Part shown: positions 34,168 through 43,132 of the stretch, piece by piece | Position numbering within the stretch: the first letter of the stretch is position 1 | How the letters are laid out: every line of letters starts with the position of its first letter | From: [Ruminococcus] torques ATCC 27756 | GTDB lineage: Bacteria; Bacillota; Clostridia; Lachnospirales; Lachnospiraceae | Assembly (NCBI RefSeq): GCF_000153925.1 | Contig: NZ_DS264376.1 | Location: 49,539-113,538, forward strand | Length of the DNA stretch: 64,000 nucleotides | Direction: 5' to 3' | Notes under the pieces: generated by a model | Seen by the model: only the letters and a program-made list of their open reading frames with translations | What the model was told of the DNA's origin: nothing | Database searches by the model: none | Program-made: the position numbers and the translations under genes

Positions 34168-35135
34168 ACGATCAGTACGGCAGGCGGATTGATTACATGC
34201 GGGTATCCGTAACAGACAGGTGTAATCTGCGGTGTGTTTATTGTATGCCGGGAGAGGGCTTTTCCTTTCTTCCGCATGAAGACATCCTTTCTTTTGAAGA
34301 GATTGAAAGAGTGTGCAGGATTGGGGTAAGACTTGGCATTACGAAAATCAAGCTGACAGGCGGAGAGCCGCTTGTGCGGCGGGGAATACCGGATCTTGTC
34401 GGGAAGTTAAAGGGTATTCCGGGTATAGATGAAGTGACGTTGACAACAAACGGGATATTATTAAAAGAACAAATAAACGAATTAGTTTCAAACGGGCTTG
34501 CTTCTGTTAATATAAGCATTGATACGCTTGACGAAAGACGTTATTTTCGGATGACGCGGGGCGGTGATATAAAAAAGGCGTTGGAAGGCATGGAATCTGC
34601 GTTAAAATATCCTGATCTGAAAGTGAAAGTAAATTGTGTGGCTTTCTGTGAAGAAGATTGCATTTCTCTTGCGCTTTTGGCGAAAAAAAGGAAAATAGAT
34701 GTCAGATTCATTGAGATGATGCCTATTGGAAATGGGAAAAATTTCAACGGAAAAATGTCTGAAGAAATATATAAATTGCTTCACAACGAATTCGGCGATT
34801 ATGAAATATATAAAAAAAGAGTAGGAAACGGACCGGCAGAGTATATTCGTTTTCATAATTTTGATGGGAGAATCGGATTTATCAGCGCCCTTTCGCATAA
34901 ATTTTGTTATAAATGTAATCGGATCAGACTCACTTCGGAAGGATTTTTAAAGCCGTGTCTGCAATACGGAAACGGCACAGACGTTCGGGAAATGTTAAGA
35001 AACGGGGCGGATGACAGTTTGATCGAGGAGAAGATGAGAGAAGCGGTGTTTTTTAAACCTGACGGTCATGAGTTCGGAAGATCTGGAAAAGGCGAAGAAA
35101 TCGAAACAAAAAAGATGTCTCAGATCGGCGGTTGA
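34164..35135 (+). CDS. moaA: GTP 3',8-cyclase MoaA
   Basis: Radical SAM enzyme for the first step of molybdopterin synthesis, converting GTP to 3',8-cyclo-GTP. 323 residues; N-terminal cluster C20-x3-C24-x2-C27 ([13 protein letters not shown]), SAM site [13 protein letters not shown]-terminal cluster [14 protein letters not shown]...KPC, and the catalytic double-glycine end (MSQIGG). ATG 34164 overlaps the fusion gene's stop; a GTG nine bases upstream is less likely. Confidence 0.96.
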   Translation: MNDQYGRRIDYMRVSVTDRCNLRCVYCMPGEGFSFLPHEDILSFEEIERVCRIGVRLGITKIKLTGGEPLVRRGIPDLVGKLKGIPGIDEVTLTTNGILLKEQINELVSNGLASVNISIDTLDERRYFRMTRGGDIKKALEGMESALKYPDLKVKVNCVAFCEEDCISLALLAKKRKIDVRFIEMMPIGNGKNFNGKMSEEIYKLLHNEFGDYEIYKKRVGNGPAEYIRFHNFDGRIGFISALSHKFCYKCNRIRLTSEGFLKPCLQYGNGTDVREMLRNGADDSLIEEKMREAVFFKPDGHEFGRSGKGEEIETKKMSQIGG

Positions 35136-35215
35136 CAGGAAAAAGAAATCAGAACAAAAAATCAGAGCAATAAGATAAAGAAGATAAAACAAAGATAGCG
35201 GGGAGTGTGAGAAAA

Positions 35216-35680
35216 ATGTCAGAAAAAGCAGAAAGCGGAACAGTGCTCGCAGTCTGTGTAAGCAGAGAAAAAGGAACGCAGAAGCAAAATGTGGGCAGCG
35301 CACATTTTATAGAAGATTTTGGGATAGAAGGCGACGCTCATGCCGGAAAATGGCATCGGCAGGTGAGTCTTCTTTCTCATGATAAGATCGAAGCGTTTCG
35401 GGCAAAAGGAGCAGAAGTGATCGACGGCGCTTTCGGAGAGAATCTTGTAGTAACAAACTTGGATTTTCGCTCTTTTCCGGTCGGAACACGGCTTATATGC
35501 CGCGATGTGATCTTAGAGATGACGCAGATCGGAAAAGAGTGTCATCACGGGTGTCTTATTTTTCAGAAGATGGGAGAGTGCATTATGCCGAGAGAAGGTG
35601 TTTTTGCAAAAGTGATCCGAGGCGGAGAGATCAAAATCGGAGATATTATGTTCGCAGAGAGAGCGGAAAGTTTCAAGTAA
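35216..35680 (+). CDS. MOSC domain protein
   Basis: 154 residues, a stand-alone MOSC domain of the YiiM-like small type: GIEGDAHAGKWHRQVSLLS (the conserved G-x-x-G-D-x-H-x-G), FGENLVV, the motif HHGCLIF with a conserved Cys (C-x in the GKEC region), and MPREGVFAKVIRGG. MOSC domains bind molybdopterin cofactor or persulfide sulfur; in moa operons they are thought to deliver or sulfurate the cofactor. ATG 35216 chosen with GGGGAG ten bases ahead. Third gene of the moa cluster. Confidence 0.88.
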   Translation: MSEKAESGTVLAVCVSREKGTQKQNVGSAHFIEDFGIEGDAHAGKWHRQVSLLSHDKIEAFRAKGAEVIDGAFGENLVVTNLDFRSFPVGTRLICRDVILEMTQIGKECHHGCLIFQKMGECIMPREGVFAKVIRGGEIKIGDIMFAERAESFK

Positions 35681-35758
35681 GCGGTCATTTAAAGGATGAG
35701 AAGGGGCGGGAGTGAAGAAGCGCGTATATAGATGAATCGGAAAGAAAGAGGCGTATCT

Positions 35759-36778
35759 ATGGACAGATTCAAAAAGAAGACAGATGAAAACGGGGAGAGG
35801 ACGAGTCTGAAAATAAAAATCAGTATGAGAAAAACGGCAAAGATGATTGCGGTTGTAAGCTGTACGATTCTTATGCTGGCAGCCTGTTCTCCGAAAAAAG
35901 AGGTGATTTCGCAGTCTGTAACAGGAAATGAGGATAAAACATACGATTCGGGAGAGTGGATTGTTCAGAAGAACGGTTCTCTCATACAAAATGCAGGCGG
36001 CAATCAGGACGGGGAAAAGAAGCGATACTGTTTTCAAGATGTGGAAGAGAACCGTTATGAAGCGCCGCTGCTTTCGGATGTTCCGAAATGTACTTACGAT
36101 TTTTCCGATTTAAAGACAGATGAGCAGACAGGTTATAAAAGCTATCAGGACCCGGAAACAGGTGCAAAGGCAAAACTTGGGATCGACGTATCTGAATTTC
36201 AAGGAGAAGTGATCGACTGGAAGCAGGTGAAAGAATCCGGCGTCGAATTTGTTATGGTTCGTCTCGGGTATCGGGCTTACGGAGAGAGCGGCTCTCTTGT
36301 ATTGGATGCGATGTACGAGCAAAACGTGAAGAACGCTCTGGAAGCAGGGCTGCAGGTAGGCGTGTATTTTTTTTCACAGGCAGTTTCTCCGGCTGAGGCA
36401 GTGGAGGAAGCGGAATTTGTGCTTGAGCATTTGAAGCATTATAATATTACGGGTCCTGTTGTTTTTGATACAGAAGAGATCAAGTGGGACAGCGCGAGAA
36501 CAGATGGAAATACGCGGCAGGATTTTACGAATTATTGCAAAGTGTTTTGTGATACGATCGAACATGCGGGATACGATCCGATGATTTACGCAAATTTAAA
36601 ATGGATGACTTTTACGCTTGATATGGAGCAGCTTACAGAGTATGATTTCTGGTATGCGGATTATCATGAGACGCCGCAGTGTCCGTATGAATATAAAATA
36701 TGGCAGTACAGTGAAACGGGCGCAGTTCCCGGTATCACGGGAAATGTAGATTTGAATTTATGGTTTCAGGAGGATTAA
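35759..36778 (+). CDS. GH25 lysozyme-like lipoprotein
   Basis: 339 residues. A basic N-terminal tail precedes a lipoprotein signal with lipobox LAAC (Cys43), so it is probably anchored on the outer face of the membrane. After a spacer, residues about 140-338 form a GH25 muramidase domain: GIDVSEFQG (D143), FVMVRLGYRAYGE, VVFDTEE (D237 and E239, the catalytic D-x-E), and a C-terminal IWQYSETG...NVDLNLW. It cleaves peptidoglycan, for turnover or remodelling. ATG 35759 follows AGAGG; ATG 35732 lacks a site and ATG 35825 would give a shorter, more classical signal but also lacks one. Confidence 0.9.
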   Translation: MDRFKKKTDENGERTSLKIKISMRKTAKMIAVVSCTILMLAACSPKKEVISQSVTGNEDKTYDSGEWIVQKNGSLIQNAGGNQDGEKKRYCFQDVEENRYEAPLLSDVPKCTYDFSDLKTDEQTGYKSYQDPETGAKAKLGIDVSEFQGEVIDWKQVKESGVEFVMVRLGYRAYGESGSLVLDAMYEQNVKNALEAGLQVGVYFFSQAVSPAEAVEEAEFVLEHLKHYNITGPVVFDTEEIKWDSARTDGNTRQDFTNYCKVFCDTIEHAGYDPMIYANLKWMTFTLDMEQLTEYDFWYADYHETPQCPYEYKIWQYSETGAVPGITGNVDLNLWFQED

Positions 36779-36781
36779 AAA

Positions 36782-37735
36782 ATGAAATGGAATAAATTTC
36801 GGTTAAAGACGACGACGGAAGCAGAAGATATTGTAAGCAGTATGCTTATGGATCTCGGAATTCAGGGAGTGGAGATCGAGGATAAAATTCCTCTTACTCA
36901 GTCGGACAAGGAGCAGATGTTTGTAGATATCCTTCCGCAGACAGAAGCGGATGACGGCGTGGCGTATCTGAGTTTTTACTTGGAACCGGAAGAAGACAAA
37001 GAGAAGATCCTGTCGGATGTAAGAAAAGAACTGGAGGAAATGTCGGCTTATGTAAACGTCGGAGAGTGTCTGATCGAAGAGTCGGAAACGGAAGATGTGG
37101 ACTGGGTGAACAACTGGAAGCAGTATTTTCACCAGTTTTATGTAGACGATGTTTTGATCATTCCGTCATGGGAAGAGGTAAAGCCGGAAGACGAAGATAA
37201 AATGATCATCCATATCGATCCGGGTACGGCGTTCGGAACGGGAATGCATGAGACAACTCAGCTTTGCATCCGCCAGATCCGCAAATATGTAACGGAGAAT
37301 ACGAAGATTCTTGACGTAGGGTGCGGAAGCGGGATCCTCGGGATGCTTGCGTTGAAATTCGGTGCAAAATATTCGGTCGGAACAGACTTAGATCCTTGTG
37401 CTATCGATGCAACTCATGAAAATATGGAAGTGAACGGAATCTCAAAAGACCGTTATGAGGTGATGATCGGAAACATTATCGATGACAAAGAAGTACAGGA
37501 TAAAGTCGGATATGAGTGTTATGACATTGTTGCGGCCAATATTTTAGCGGACGTTCTTGTAGCGCTGACTCCGGTTGTCGTGAATCAGATAAAAAAGGGC
37601 GGAATCTATATTACAAGCGGTATTATCGATGATAAAGAAGAAACGGTTGTGGAAGCTGTGAAAAAAGCAGGTCTGGAAGTGCTTGACATTACATATCAAG
37701 GCGAGTGGGTCTGTGTGACAGCCCGAAAAAATTAA
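36782..37735 (+). CDS. prmA: Ribosomal protein L11 methyltransferase
   Basis: 317 residues. N-terminal substrate-recognition domain (1-120) and a SAM-binding methyltransferase domain with PGTAFGTGMHETT (about 148-160) and DVGCGSGILG (about 178-187), then NPP-equivalent AANILADVL. Trimethylates lysines and the N-terminus of L11. It begins three bases after the GH25 stop with a GGAGG site inside the preceding gene's end, and rsmE follows after 19 bases; prmA-rsmE is a conserved pair in Firmicutes. Confidence 0.96.
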   Translation: MKWNKFRLKTTTEAEDIVSSMLMDLGIQGVEIEDKIPLTQSDKEQMFVDILPQTEADDGVAYLSFYLEPEEDKEKILSDVRKELEEMSAYVNVGECLIEESETEDVDWVNNWKQYFHQFYVDDVLIIPSWEEVKPEDEDKMIIHIDPGTAFGTGMHETTQLCIRQIRKYVTENTKILDVGCGSGILGMLALKFGAKYSVGTDLDPCAIDATHENMEVNGISKDRYEVMIGNIIDDKEVQDKVGYECYDIVAANILADVLVALTPVVVNQIKKGGIYITSGIIDDKEETVVEAVKKAGLEVLDITYQGEWVCVTARKN

Positions 37736-37754
37736 AACGGTAAGGAGAAGAGGA

Positions 37755-38522
37755 ATGCAGCAGTTTTTTGCAGAGCCGTCATGGATCACAGAAAGTGAAA
37801 TTTTGATCAGGGGCGCGGATCTCAACCATATGAAAAATGTACTTCGCATGAAAGTGGGAGAAGATGTAAGGATCAATGACGGTCAGGGGACGACTTATCT
37901 TTGCTGCCTGAATCGGTATGAGAAAGATCAGGCAGTGCTCGATGTGTTCCGAAAGCTGGATACCGAGACGGAACTTCCATCGGAAATTATTTTGTTTCAG
38001 GGACTTCCGAAAGGCGATAAGATGGAATGGATCGTACAAAAGTCGGTAGAACTGGGCGCTCACAAAATCGTTCCGTTTTCGGCAAAACGTTCGGTCGTAA
38101 AGTTAGATGAGAAGAAAGCGGTGAAAAAGCAGGAACGCTGGCAGCTAATCGCAAAAGGAGCGGCAGAGCAGTCGGGAAGAGGCGTGATTCCGGAAGTTTG
38201 CGGAGTATGTTCTTTTACGGAAGCATTAGAACAGGCAGAAAGTCTTGACGTCGTTCTTATCCCGTATGAACTGGAAGAAGGTATGGCCGAGACTGTGAGA
38301 GTGATCGAACAAATAGAACCGGGACAGTCGGTCGGAATATTTATCGGTCCTGAAGGAGGTTTTGAAGAAGCGGAAGTGCTCAGGGCAAAAGAGAAAGGGG
38401 CGCGGCCGGTCACGCTTGGAAAGCGGATTTTAAGGACAGAGACTGCGGGTCTTACGACACTTTCGATCTTGATGTATCATATAGAAAGCCGCGCTGTGTC
38501 ACCGAAAAGAGAAGAGTCATAA
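37755..38522 (+). CDS. rsmE: 16S rRNA m3U1498 methyltransferase
   Basis: 255 residues, SPOUT-fold. N-terminal PUA-like domain (DLNHMKNVLRMKVGED) and C-terminal knotted domain with KGDKMEWIVQKSVELG, IGPEGGFEEAE and LGKRILRTETA, all diagnostic of RsmE. Uses SAM to methylate N3 of U1498 in 16S rRNA. Preceded by AAGGAGAAGAGG. Confidence 0.96.
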   Translation: MQQFFAEPSWITESEILIRGADLNHMKNVLRMKVGEDVRINDGQGTTYLCCLNRYEKDQAVLDVFRKLDTETELPSEIILFQGLPKGDKMEWIVQKSVELGAHKIVPFSAKRSVVKLDEKKAVKKQERWQLIAKGAAEQSGRGVIPEVCGVCSFTEALEQAESLDVVLIPYELEEGMAETVRVIEQIEPGQSVGIFIGPEGGFEEAEVLRAKEKGARPVTLGKRILRTETAGLTTLSILMYHIESRAVSPKREES

Positions 38523-38556
38523 TTTAATAGTAAGAAATCAGTAAAGGAAAGGAATC

Positions 38557-39714
38557 ATGGAAGTTTATCTTGATAATTCAGCTACAACGATGTGTTATCC
38601 GGAAGTGGGAGAGCTTGTCTATCATATCATGTGTCGGGATTACGGGAATCCGTCGGCAATGTATCGGAAGGGAATGGAAGCTGAAAGATATATAAAAGAA
38701 GCAAAAGAAACGATTTCCAAGCTTTTAAAAGTAAATGCTAAAGAAATTATTTTCACCTCCGGAGGTACGGAAAGTGATAATCAGGCGCTGATAGGATGTG
38801 CGCGGGCCAATCGAAGGAACGGAAATCATCTGATCACTTCTTGTGTGGAACATCCTGCCATTTTGAATACAATGCATTATCTGGAAGAGGAAGAAGGATT
38901 TCGCGTCACGTATCTTCCTGTTGACGAATGCGGAAGAATTCGGCTTGACGCGCTGAAAGAAGCGCTTTGTCCGGAGACGATCCTTGTATCGGTCATGTAT
39001 GTCAATAACGAGATCGGAACGGTACAGCCCGTTGCTGAGGCAGCCCGGATCGTGAAGCAGTATAAACAGTCAATCTTATTTCATACGGATGCGGTTCAAG
39101 GATTCGGAAAGTATAAGATCTATCCGAAAAGACTTGGAGTCGATATGCTTTCGGCCAGCGGACATAAGATTCACGGACCGAAAGGGGCGGGATTTCTTTA
39201 TGTGGACAGCCGTGTGAAGATAAAACCGATCATTTTCGGAGGCGGTCAGCAAAAAGATATGCGCTCAGGAACGGAAAACGTACCTGGAATCGCAGGATTG
39301 GCATTGGCGTCAAAAATGATCTATCAGGATCTTGAGCTGAAAACGGAGCATATGCGGGAACTGAAAACGCATTTTATAGACTGTATTTCACAGATTGGCA
39401 ATGTGAAAGTGCATGGACTTACAGATGAAGGAAGCGCTCCGCACATTGTCAGCGCGGGATTTGCCGGAGTGAGGAGCGAAGTCCTGCTCCATACGCTGGA
39501 AGATCGTGGAATCTGTGTGTCGGCAGGCTCGGCATGTGCATCTAATCATCCGGCGATAAGCGGTGTTCTTCAGGCGATAGGAACGCCGAGAGAATATCTT
39601 GATTCGACGCTGCGGTTCAGTTTGTCGGAGTTTACGACAAAAGAAGAAATTGACTATACGTTGGAAACACTATATAATTGTATTCCGATGCTTCGGAAAT
39701 ATACACGGCGCTGA
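38557..39714 (+). CDS. Cysteine desulfurase (NifS/IscS-like)
   Basis: 385-residue PLP enzyme that takes sulfur from cysteine as a persulfide. PLP lysine K204 in SASGHKIHGPKG, catalytic Cys C327 in SAGSACAS, N-terminal YLDNSATT. Only seven bases before the next open frame and 43 before the ThiI start, so its probable role is to feed sulfur to ThiI for 4-thiouridine in tRNA, as shown for the NifZ-ThiI pair of Bacillus. A general Fe-S role cannot be excluded. Confidence 0.94.
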   Translation: MEVYLDNSATTMCYPEVGELVYHIMCRDYGNPSAMYRKGMEAERYIKEAKETISKLLKVNAKEIIFTSGGTESDNQALIGCARANRRNGNHLITSCVEHPAILNTMHYLEEEEGFRVTYLPVDECGRIRLDALKEALCPETILVSVMYVNNEIGTVQPVAEAARIVKQYKQSILFHTDAVQGFGKYKIYPKRLGVDMLSASGHKIHGPKGAGFLYVDSRVKIKPIIFGGGQQKDMRSGTENVPGIAGLALASKMIYQDLELKTEHMRELKTHFIDCISQIGNVKVHGLTDEGSAPHIVSAGFAGVRSEVLLHTLEDRGICVSAGSACASNHPAISGVLQAIGTPREYLDSTLRFSLSEFTTKEEIDYTLETLYNCIPMLRKYTRR

Positions 39715-39756
39715 TTTCACATGACAGAAAGATATGGCGCAAAGAAGGAGAAGAAG

Positions 39757-40941
39757 ATGGAGTTTCATTCATTTTTGATTAAATATGGAGAAATAGGGAT
39801 CAAGGGAAAGAATCGTTATATATTTGAAGATGCGCTTGTGCGTCAGATCAGGTATGCTCTTCAGAGCGTAGACGGAGAATTCCTTGTTCATAAATGTCAC
39901 GGAAGAGTCTATGTGGACTGCGAGGGTGAATATGATTATGAGGAGACGGTTGAAAGTCTCAAAAAAGTATTCGGCATTGTAGGGATCTGTCCGGTTGTCC
40001 GCAAAGAAGTGAAAGATCCGGAAGGATTGAAAAAAGACGTGACTGCTTATGTAGGCGAGATGTATCCTCAGGCAGACAAGACGTTTAAAGTAGAAGCGCG
40101 ACGCGCGAATAAACGCTATCCGATGAATTCGATGGAATTAAACTGTGCGCTTGGCGAGGCGGTTCTTGATGCATATCCTGAGATGAAAGTTGATGTGCAC
40201 GATCCGGAAGTACGTCTGAATGTAGAGATAAGAGAAGAAGTTTATATTTATTCCGAGATCATTCCGGGTCCGGGAGGAATGCCTGTCGGAACAAACGGCA
40301 GTGCGATGCTTCTGCTGTCGGGAGGGATCGACAGTCCGGTAGCCGGTTATATGGTTGCGAAACGCGGCGTTGAGCTGGAGGCGGTTTATTTTCACGCACC
40401 GCCGTATACAAGTGAGAGAGCGAAAGAAAAAGTGATAGATCTTGCAAGACTCGTATCTGCTTATTCAGGTCCGATCAAGCTTCACATTGTTAATTTTACC
40501 GATATTCAGCTTGCCATTTATGAAAAATGTCCGCACGATGAGCTGACGATCATCATGCGTCGGTATATGATGCGGATCGCAGAACATTTTGCGAAGAAAA
40601 ACGGCTGTCTCGGTCTTGTTACGGGAGAGAGCATCGGACAGGTGGCGAGTCAGACGATGCAGAGTCTTGCGGCGACAAACGCTGTCTGCACACTGCCGGT
40701 ATACCGTCCGCTTATCGGATTTGATAAGAAAGAGATTGTGGAAATATCTGAAAAGATCGACACATACGAAGTTTCAATCCAGCCGTTTGAAGACTGCTGC
40801 ACGATTTTCGTGGCAAAGCATCCGGTGACAAAGCCGAATGTAGAAAGAATCGAAAAGTCGGAGATCAATCTGGCAGATTGTATCGATGATCTGATGAAGA
40901 CGGCGCTTGAAACTGCAGAAGTGATCACCGTAGGGGCATAG
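39757..40941 (+). CDS. thiI: tRNA 4-thiouridine synthetase ThiI
   Basis: 394 residues: N-terminal ferredoxin-like region and THUMP domain (1-165, KYGEIGIKGKNR at the front), PP-loop ATP pyrophosphatase domain with LLSGGIDSPVAGY (about 178-190) and the conserved Cys in QPFEDCCTIF. It adenylates U8 of tRNA for sulfur insertion. The C-terminal rhodanese domain of the E. coli enzyme is absent, normal for Firmicutes that use a dedicated desulfurase, here the preceding gene. ATG 39757 follows AAGGAGAAG; the ATG at 39721 lacks a site. Confidence 0.95.
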   Translation: MEFHSFLIKYGEIGIKGKNRYIFEDALVRQIRYALQSVDGEFLVHKCHGRVYVDCEGEYDYEETVESLKKVFGIVGICPVVRKEVKDPEGLKKDVTAYVGEMYPQADKTFKVEARRANKRYPMNSMELNCALGEAVLDAYPEMKVDVHDPEVRLNVEIREEVYIYSEIIPGPGGMPVGTNGSAMLLLSGGIDSPVAGYMVAKRGVELEAVYFHAPPYTSERAKEKVIDLARLVSAYSGPIKLHIVNFTDIQLAIYEKCPHDELTIIMRRYMMRIAEHFAKKNGCLGLVTGESIGQVASQTMQSLAATNAVCTLPVYRPLIGFDKKEIVEISEKIDTYEVSIQPFEDCCTIFVAKHPVTKPNVERIEKSEINLADCIDDLMKTALETAEVITVGA

Positions 40942-41028
40942 AATCACCGAAAGTGCCAAAAGGCATGTTCAGGGATTGTAAGCGGCTGCCGAAGTTTTGG
41001 TATATCCCGGGCTTTGGCTCGTCGCCAT
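40941..41028 (-). repeat. Dispersed ~85-base structured repeat, copy A
   Basis: Starts at the last base of the thiI stop codon. Its reverse complement aligns over the whole length with copy B (43594-43678): shared blocks include GAGCCAAAG, GGGATAT, GCTTACAATCCC, CTTTTGGC and TTTCGGTGATT. Internal complementarity (GCCAAAG with CTTTTGGC; TGCC-AAAA-GGCA) suggests a folded RNA or palindromic DNA. A third relative is at 63903. Confidence 0.8.
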
Positions 41029-41031
41029 TAC

Positions 41032-41062
41032 AAAAAAGCTGTCTCAAAAGAGACAGCTTTTT
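41032..41062. terminator. Bidirectional terminator between thiI and HPr-like gene
   Basis: AAAAAGCTGTCTC (41033-41045) and GAGACAGCTTTTT (41050-41062) with an AAAA loop; perfect 13-pair stem with T-runs on both strands. Confidence 0.92.
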
Positions 41063-41099
41063 GCATTGTGCATTTACGCATAAATATGTTTGACTGTTA

Positions 41100-41333
41100 T
41101 TATTTGATGATATACGGGTCAAGTGCAGCGAGGATTGCATCAACGTCGCCGTCTGCGTGAATGTTAAGATCAATCGGTTTGGAGAGATCAAGACTGAAAA
41201 TTCCCATAATGGATTTGGCGTCTATAACGTATCTTCCAGATACTAAATCGAAGTCGTTGTCGTATTTTGTGATCTCATTTACGAAAGATTTTACTTTGTC
41301 GATTGAATTTAATGAAATCTGTACAGTTTTCAT
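41100..41333 (-). CDS. HPr-like protein lacking the catalytic histidine
   Basis: 77 residues with the size and fold pattern of the PTS phosphocarrier HPr. The Ser46 region is well kept (AKSIMGIFSLDLSKP, Ser41), but the N-terminal GLHARPA block with the phosphorylated His15 is replaced by SLNSIDKVKS. It therefore cannot pass phosphate from enzyme I; a Crh-like regulatory or other binding role is possible. Start at ATG 41333 behind AAGGAGGTAGC; an upstream in-frame ATG lies before the ribosome site. Monocistronic, opposite to mtaB. Confidence 0.85.
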   Translation of the reverse strand: MKTVQISLNSIDKVKSFVNEITKYDNDFDLVSGRYVIDAKSIMGIFSLDLSKPIDLNIHADGDVDAILAALDPYIIK

Positions 41334-41362
41334 TTTGCTACCTCCTTGAAATATGTGATAAA

Positions 41363-41380
41363 ATAGGGTCAAAACCCTAT
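41363..41380. promoter_or_regulatory. Palindrome between HPr-like gene and mtaB
   Basis: ATAGGGT-CAAA-ACCCTAT (41363-41380), with another ATAGGG at 41394. It lies in the divergent 120-base promoter region, where it could be an operator or a leader hairpin of the HPr-like gene. Confidence 0.45.
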
Positions 41381-41452
41381 GAATATTCTACGGGATAGGG
41401 AACTAAAAGTCAAGGAACAATGATAGAAAGAATAGGAAAAAGAGGTAAACTT

Positions 41453-42748
41453 ATGAAAAAAGCGGCACTTCATAATCTTGGATGTAAAGTAAACGCATAT
41501 GAGACGGAAGCAATGCAGGAAATGCTTGAACAGGCAGGTTATGAGATCGTTCCCTTTAAAGAAGGGGCGGATGTTTATATTATCAATACATGCACGGTGA
41601 CAAATATAGCAGACAGGAAATCTCGGCAGATGCTGCACCGAGCAAGAAAATTAAACCCGGACGCGGTCGTTGTGGCGGCGGGGTGTTATGTACAGGCGCA
41701 GGAGGGTAAGGAGATCGATCCGTGTATTGATATTGTGATCGGAAATAATCATAAAAAAGATCTGCCGGAATTATTGAAACAATATGAAATGGAAAAAAGC
41801 GGTCATACAGAATATGCGATGGAAGATATCAACCGTACGAAAGAGTATGAAGAACTGCATTTGACAAAACCGGGAGATCATACGAGAGCGTATATTAAAG
41901 TGCAGGACGGATGTAATCAATTTTGTACGTATTGTATCATCCCTTATGCGAGGGGCAGAGTGCGGAGCAGGCAGACAAAGGACGTGCTGGAAGAAGTGAG
42001 AGATCTTGCCGGAAACGGATATAAAGAAGTTGTTCTTACGGGAATCCATCTGAGTTCTTACGGTATCGATTTTGACGGGCAGAGACATCTGCTTGACCTT
42101 ATAAAAGAAGTACACAAAGTCGAAGGGATCGAACGGATCCGTCTCGGTTCTCTTGAGCCGGGGATTATTACGGAAGAGTTTGCAAAAGAGCTTTCCGAGA
42201 TGCCGAAAGTGTGTCCGCATTTTCATCTTTCTCTTCAAAGCGGATGTGACGCGACGCTGAAGCGGATGAACAGAAAGTATACAAGCGGAGAATATTATGA
42301 CAGGTGTCAGATATTGAGAAAATATTTTGATCATCCGGCTCTTACGACAGATGTGATCGTCGGATTTCCGGGGGAGACAGAGGAAGAGTTTGAAGCTTCC
42401 TATGCGTTTGTCGACCGGGTTGATTTTTATGAAACGCATATTTTCAAATACTCGAAGAGAGAAGGGACAAAAGCGGCAGTGATGGACGGCCAGATTGATG
42501 AGAAGATCAAAGGGGAAAGAAGCGCCCGTATGATCGCCCTCGGCGAACGGAAGAAAAAGGCATACGAGGACAGCTTTATCGGAAAAGAAGTGGAAGTTCT
42601 TTTTGAAGAACGCGCGCAGATCGAGGGAAAGGCTGTTATGACAGGACATACAAAAGAGTATATGAAAATTGCACTAGAAACCGAAAAAAATATTTCTAAT
42701 TGTATCGTAAAAGTGAGAATTGAAAATCATTCACAAATTATACGTTGA
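41453..42748 (+). CDS. mtaB: tRNA (N6-threonylcarbamoyladenosine-C2) methylthiotransferase
   Basis: 431-residue radical SAM methylthiotransferase converting t6A37 to ms2t6A37 in tRNA. N-terminal UPF0004 domain with C11 (NLGCKVNAYE), C47 (INTCTVTN) and C78 (AAGCYVQ) for the auxiliary cluster; radical SAM cluster C154-x3-C158-x2-C161; C-terminal TRAM domain (about 370-431). The GCKVN-type opening separates MtaB from MiaB and RimO. ATG 41453 follows AGAGGT. Confidence 0.95.
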   Translation: MKKAALHNLGCKVNAYETEAMQEMLEQAGYEIVPFKEGADVYIINTCTVTNIADRKSRQMLHRARKLNPDAVVVAAGCYVQAQEGKEIDPCIDIVIGNNHKKDLPELLKQYEMEKSGHTEYAMEDINRTKEYEELHLTKPGDHTRAYIKVQDGCNQFCTYCIIPYARGRVRSRQTKDVLEEVRDLAGNGYKEVVLTGIHLSSYGIDFDGQRHLLDLIKEVHKVEGIERIRLGSLEPGIITEEFAKELSEMPKVCPHFHLSLQSGCDATLKRMNRKYTSGEYYDRCQILRKYFDHPALTTDVIVGFPGETEEEFEASYAFVDRVDFYETHIFKYSKREGTKAAVMDGQIDEKIKGERSARMIALGERKKKAYEDSFIGKEVEVLFEERAQIEGKAVMTGHTKEYMKIALETEKNISNCIVKVRIENHSQIIR

Positions 42749-42773
42749 ATTTTGAATGGGAGTATATTAGAAT
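42745..42773 (+). promoter_or_regulatory. Promoter of the ireB-ruvX operon
   Basis: TTGAAT (42745-42750), 17-base spacer, TAGAAT (42768-42773), overlapping the end of mtaB. A hairpin TTTCGGA-GTT-TCCGAAA follows in the leader (about 42787-42803). Confidence 0.7.
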
Positions 42774-42862
42774 TGTAGGTAGTGATTTCGGAGTTTCCGA
42801 AAATGAAAAATGAGGAATAGAATTCTTATACAAAAAGACAGAAGGTAAGGAGGAACAGCAAG

Positions 42863-43126
42863 ATGAGTGATCTCAGCAATACACAATTCTTTCAGGTAGA
42901 ACCGGGACCGCAGATTTCGGCCGGAGACATTTTGGAGATCGTGTTTAAGGCGCTGAAAGAAAAGGGATATAATCCGGTGAATCAGATCGTCGGATATATC
43001 ATGTCGGGAGATCCGACATATGTTACAAGTTTTAACGGAGCGAGAAGCCTGATCATGAAAGTAGAGAGAGATGAGTTGGTCGAGGAGCTGTTAAAAGCGT
43101 ATATCGAACATCATTCGTGGGAATAA
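42863..43126 (+). CDS. ireB: IreB family regulatory phosphoprotein
   Basis: 87 residues, the whole protein matching UPF0297/IreB (DILEIVFKALKEKGYNPVNQIVGYIMSGDP is spread over 22-52). In enterococci IreB is phosphorylated by the PASTA kinase IreK near its N-terminus and affects cephalosporin tolerance; Thr7 and nearby serines are candidates here. It precedes ruvX by six bases, the standard alaS-ireB-ruvX-DUF1292 order, but alaS is not upstream here. Confidence 0.95.
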   Translation: MSDLSNTQFFQVEPGPQISAGDILEIVFKALKEKGYNPVNQIVGYIMSGDPTYVTSFNGARSLIMKVERDELVEELLKAYIEHHSWE

Positions 43127-43132
43127 TCAGAT

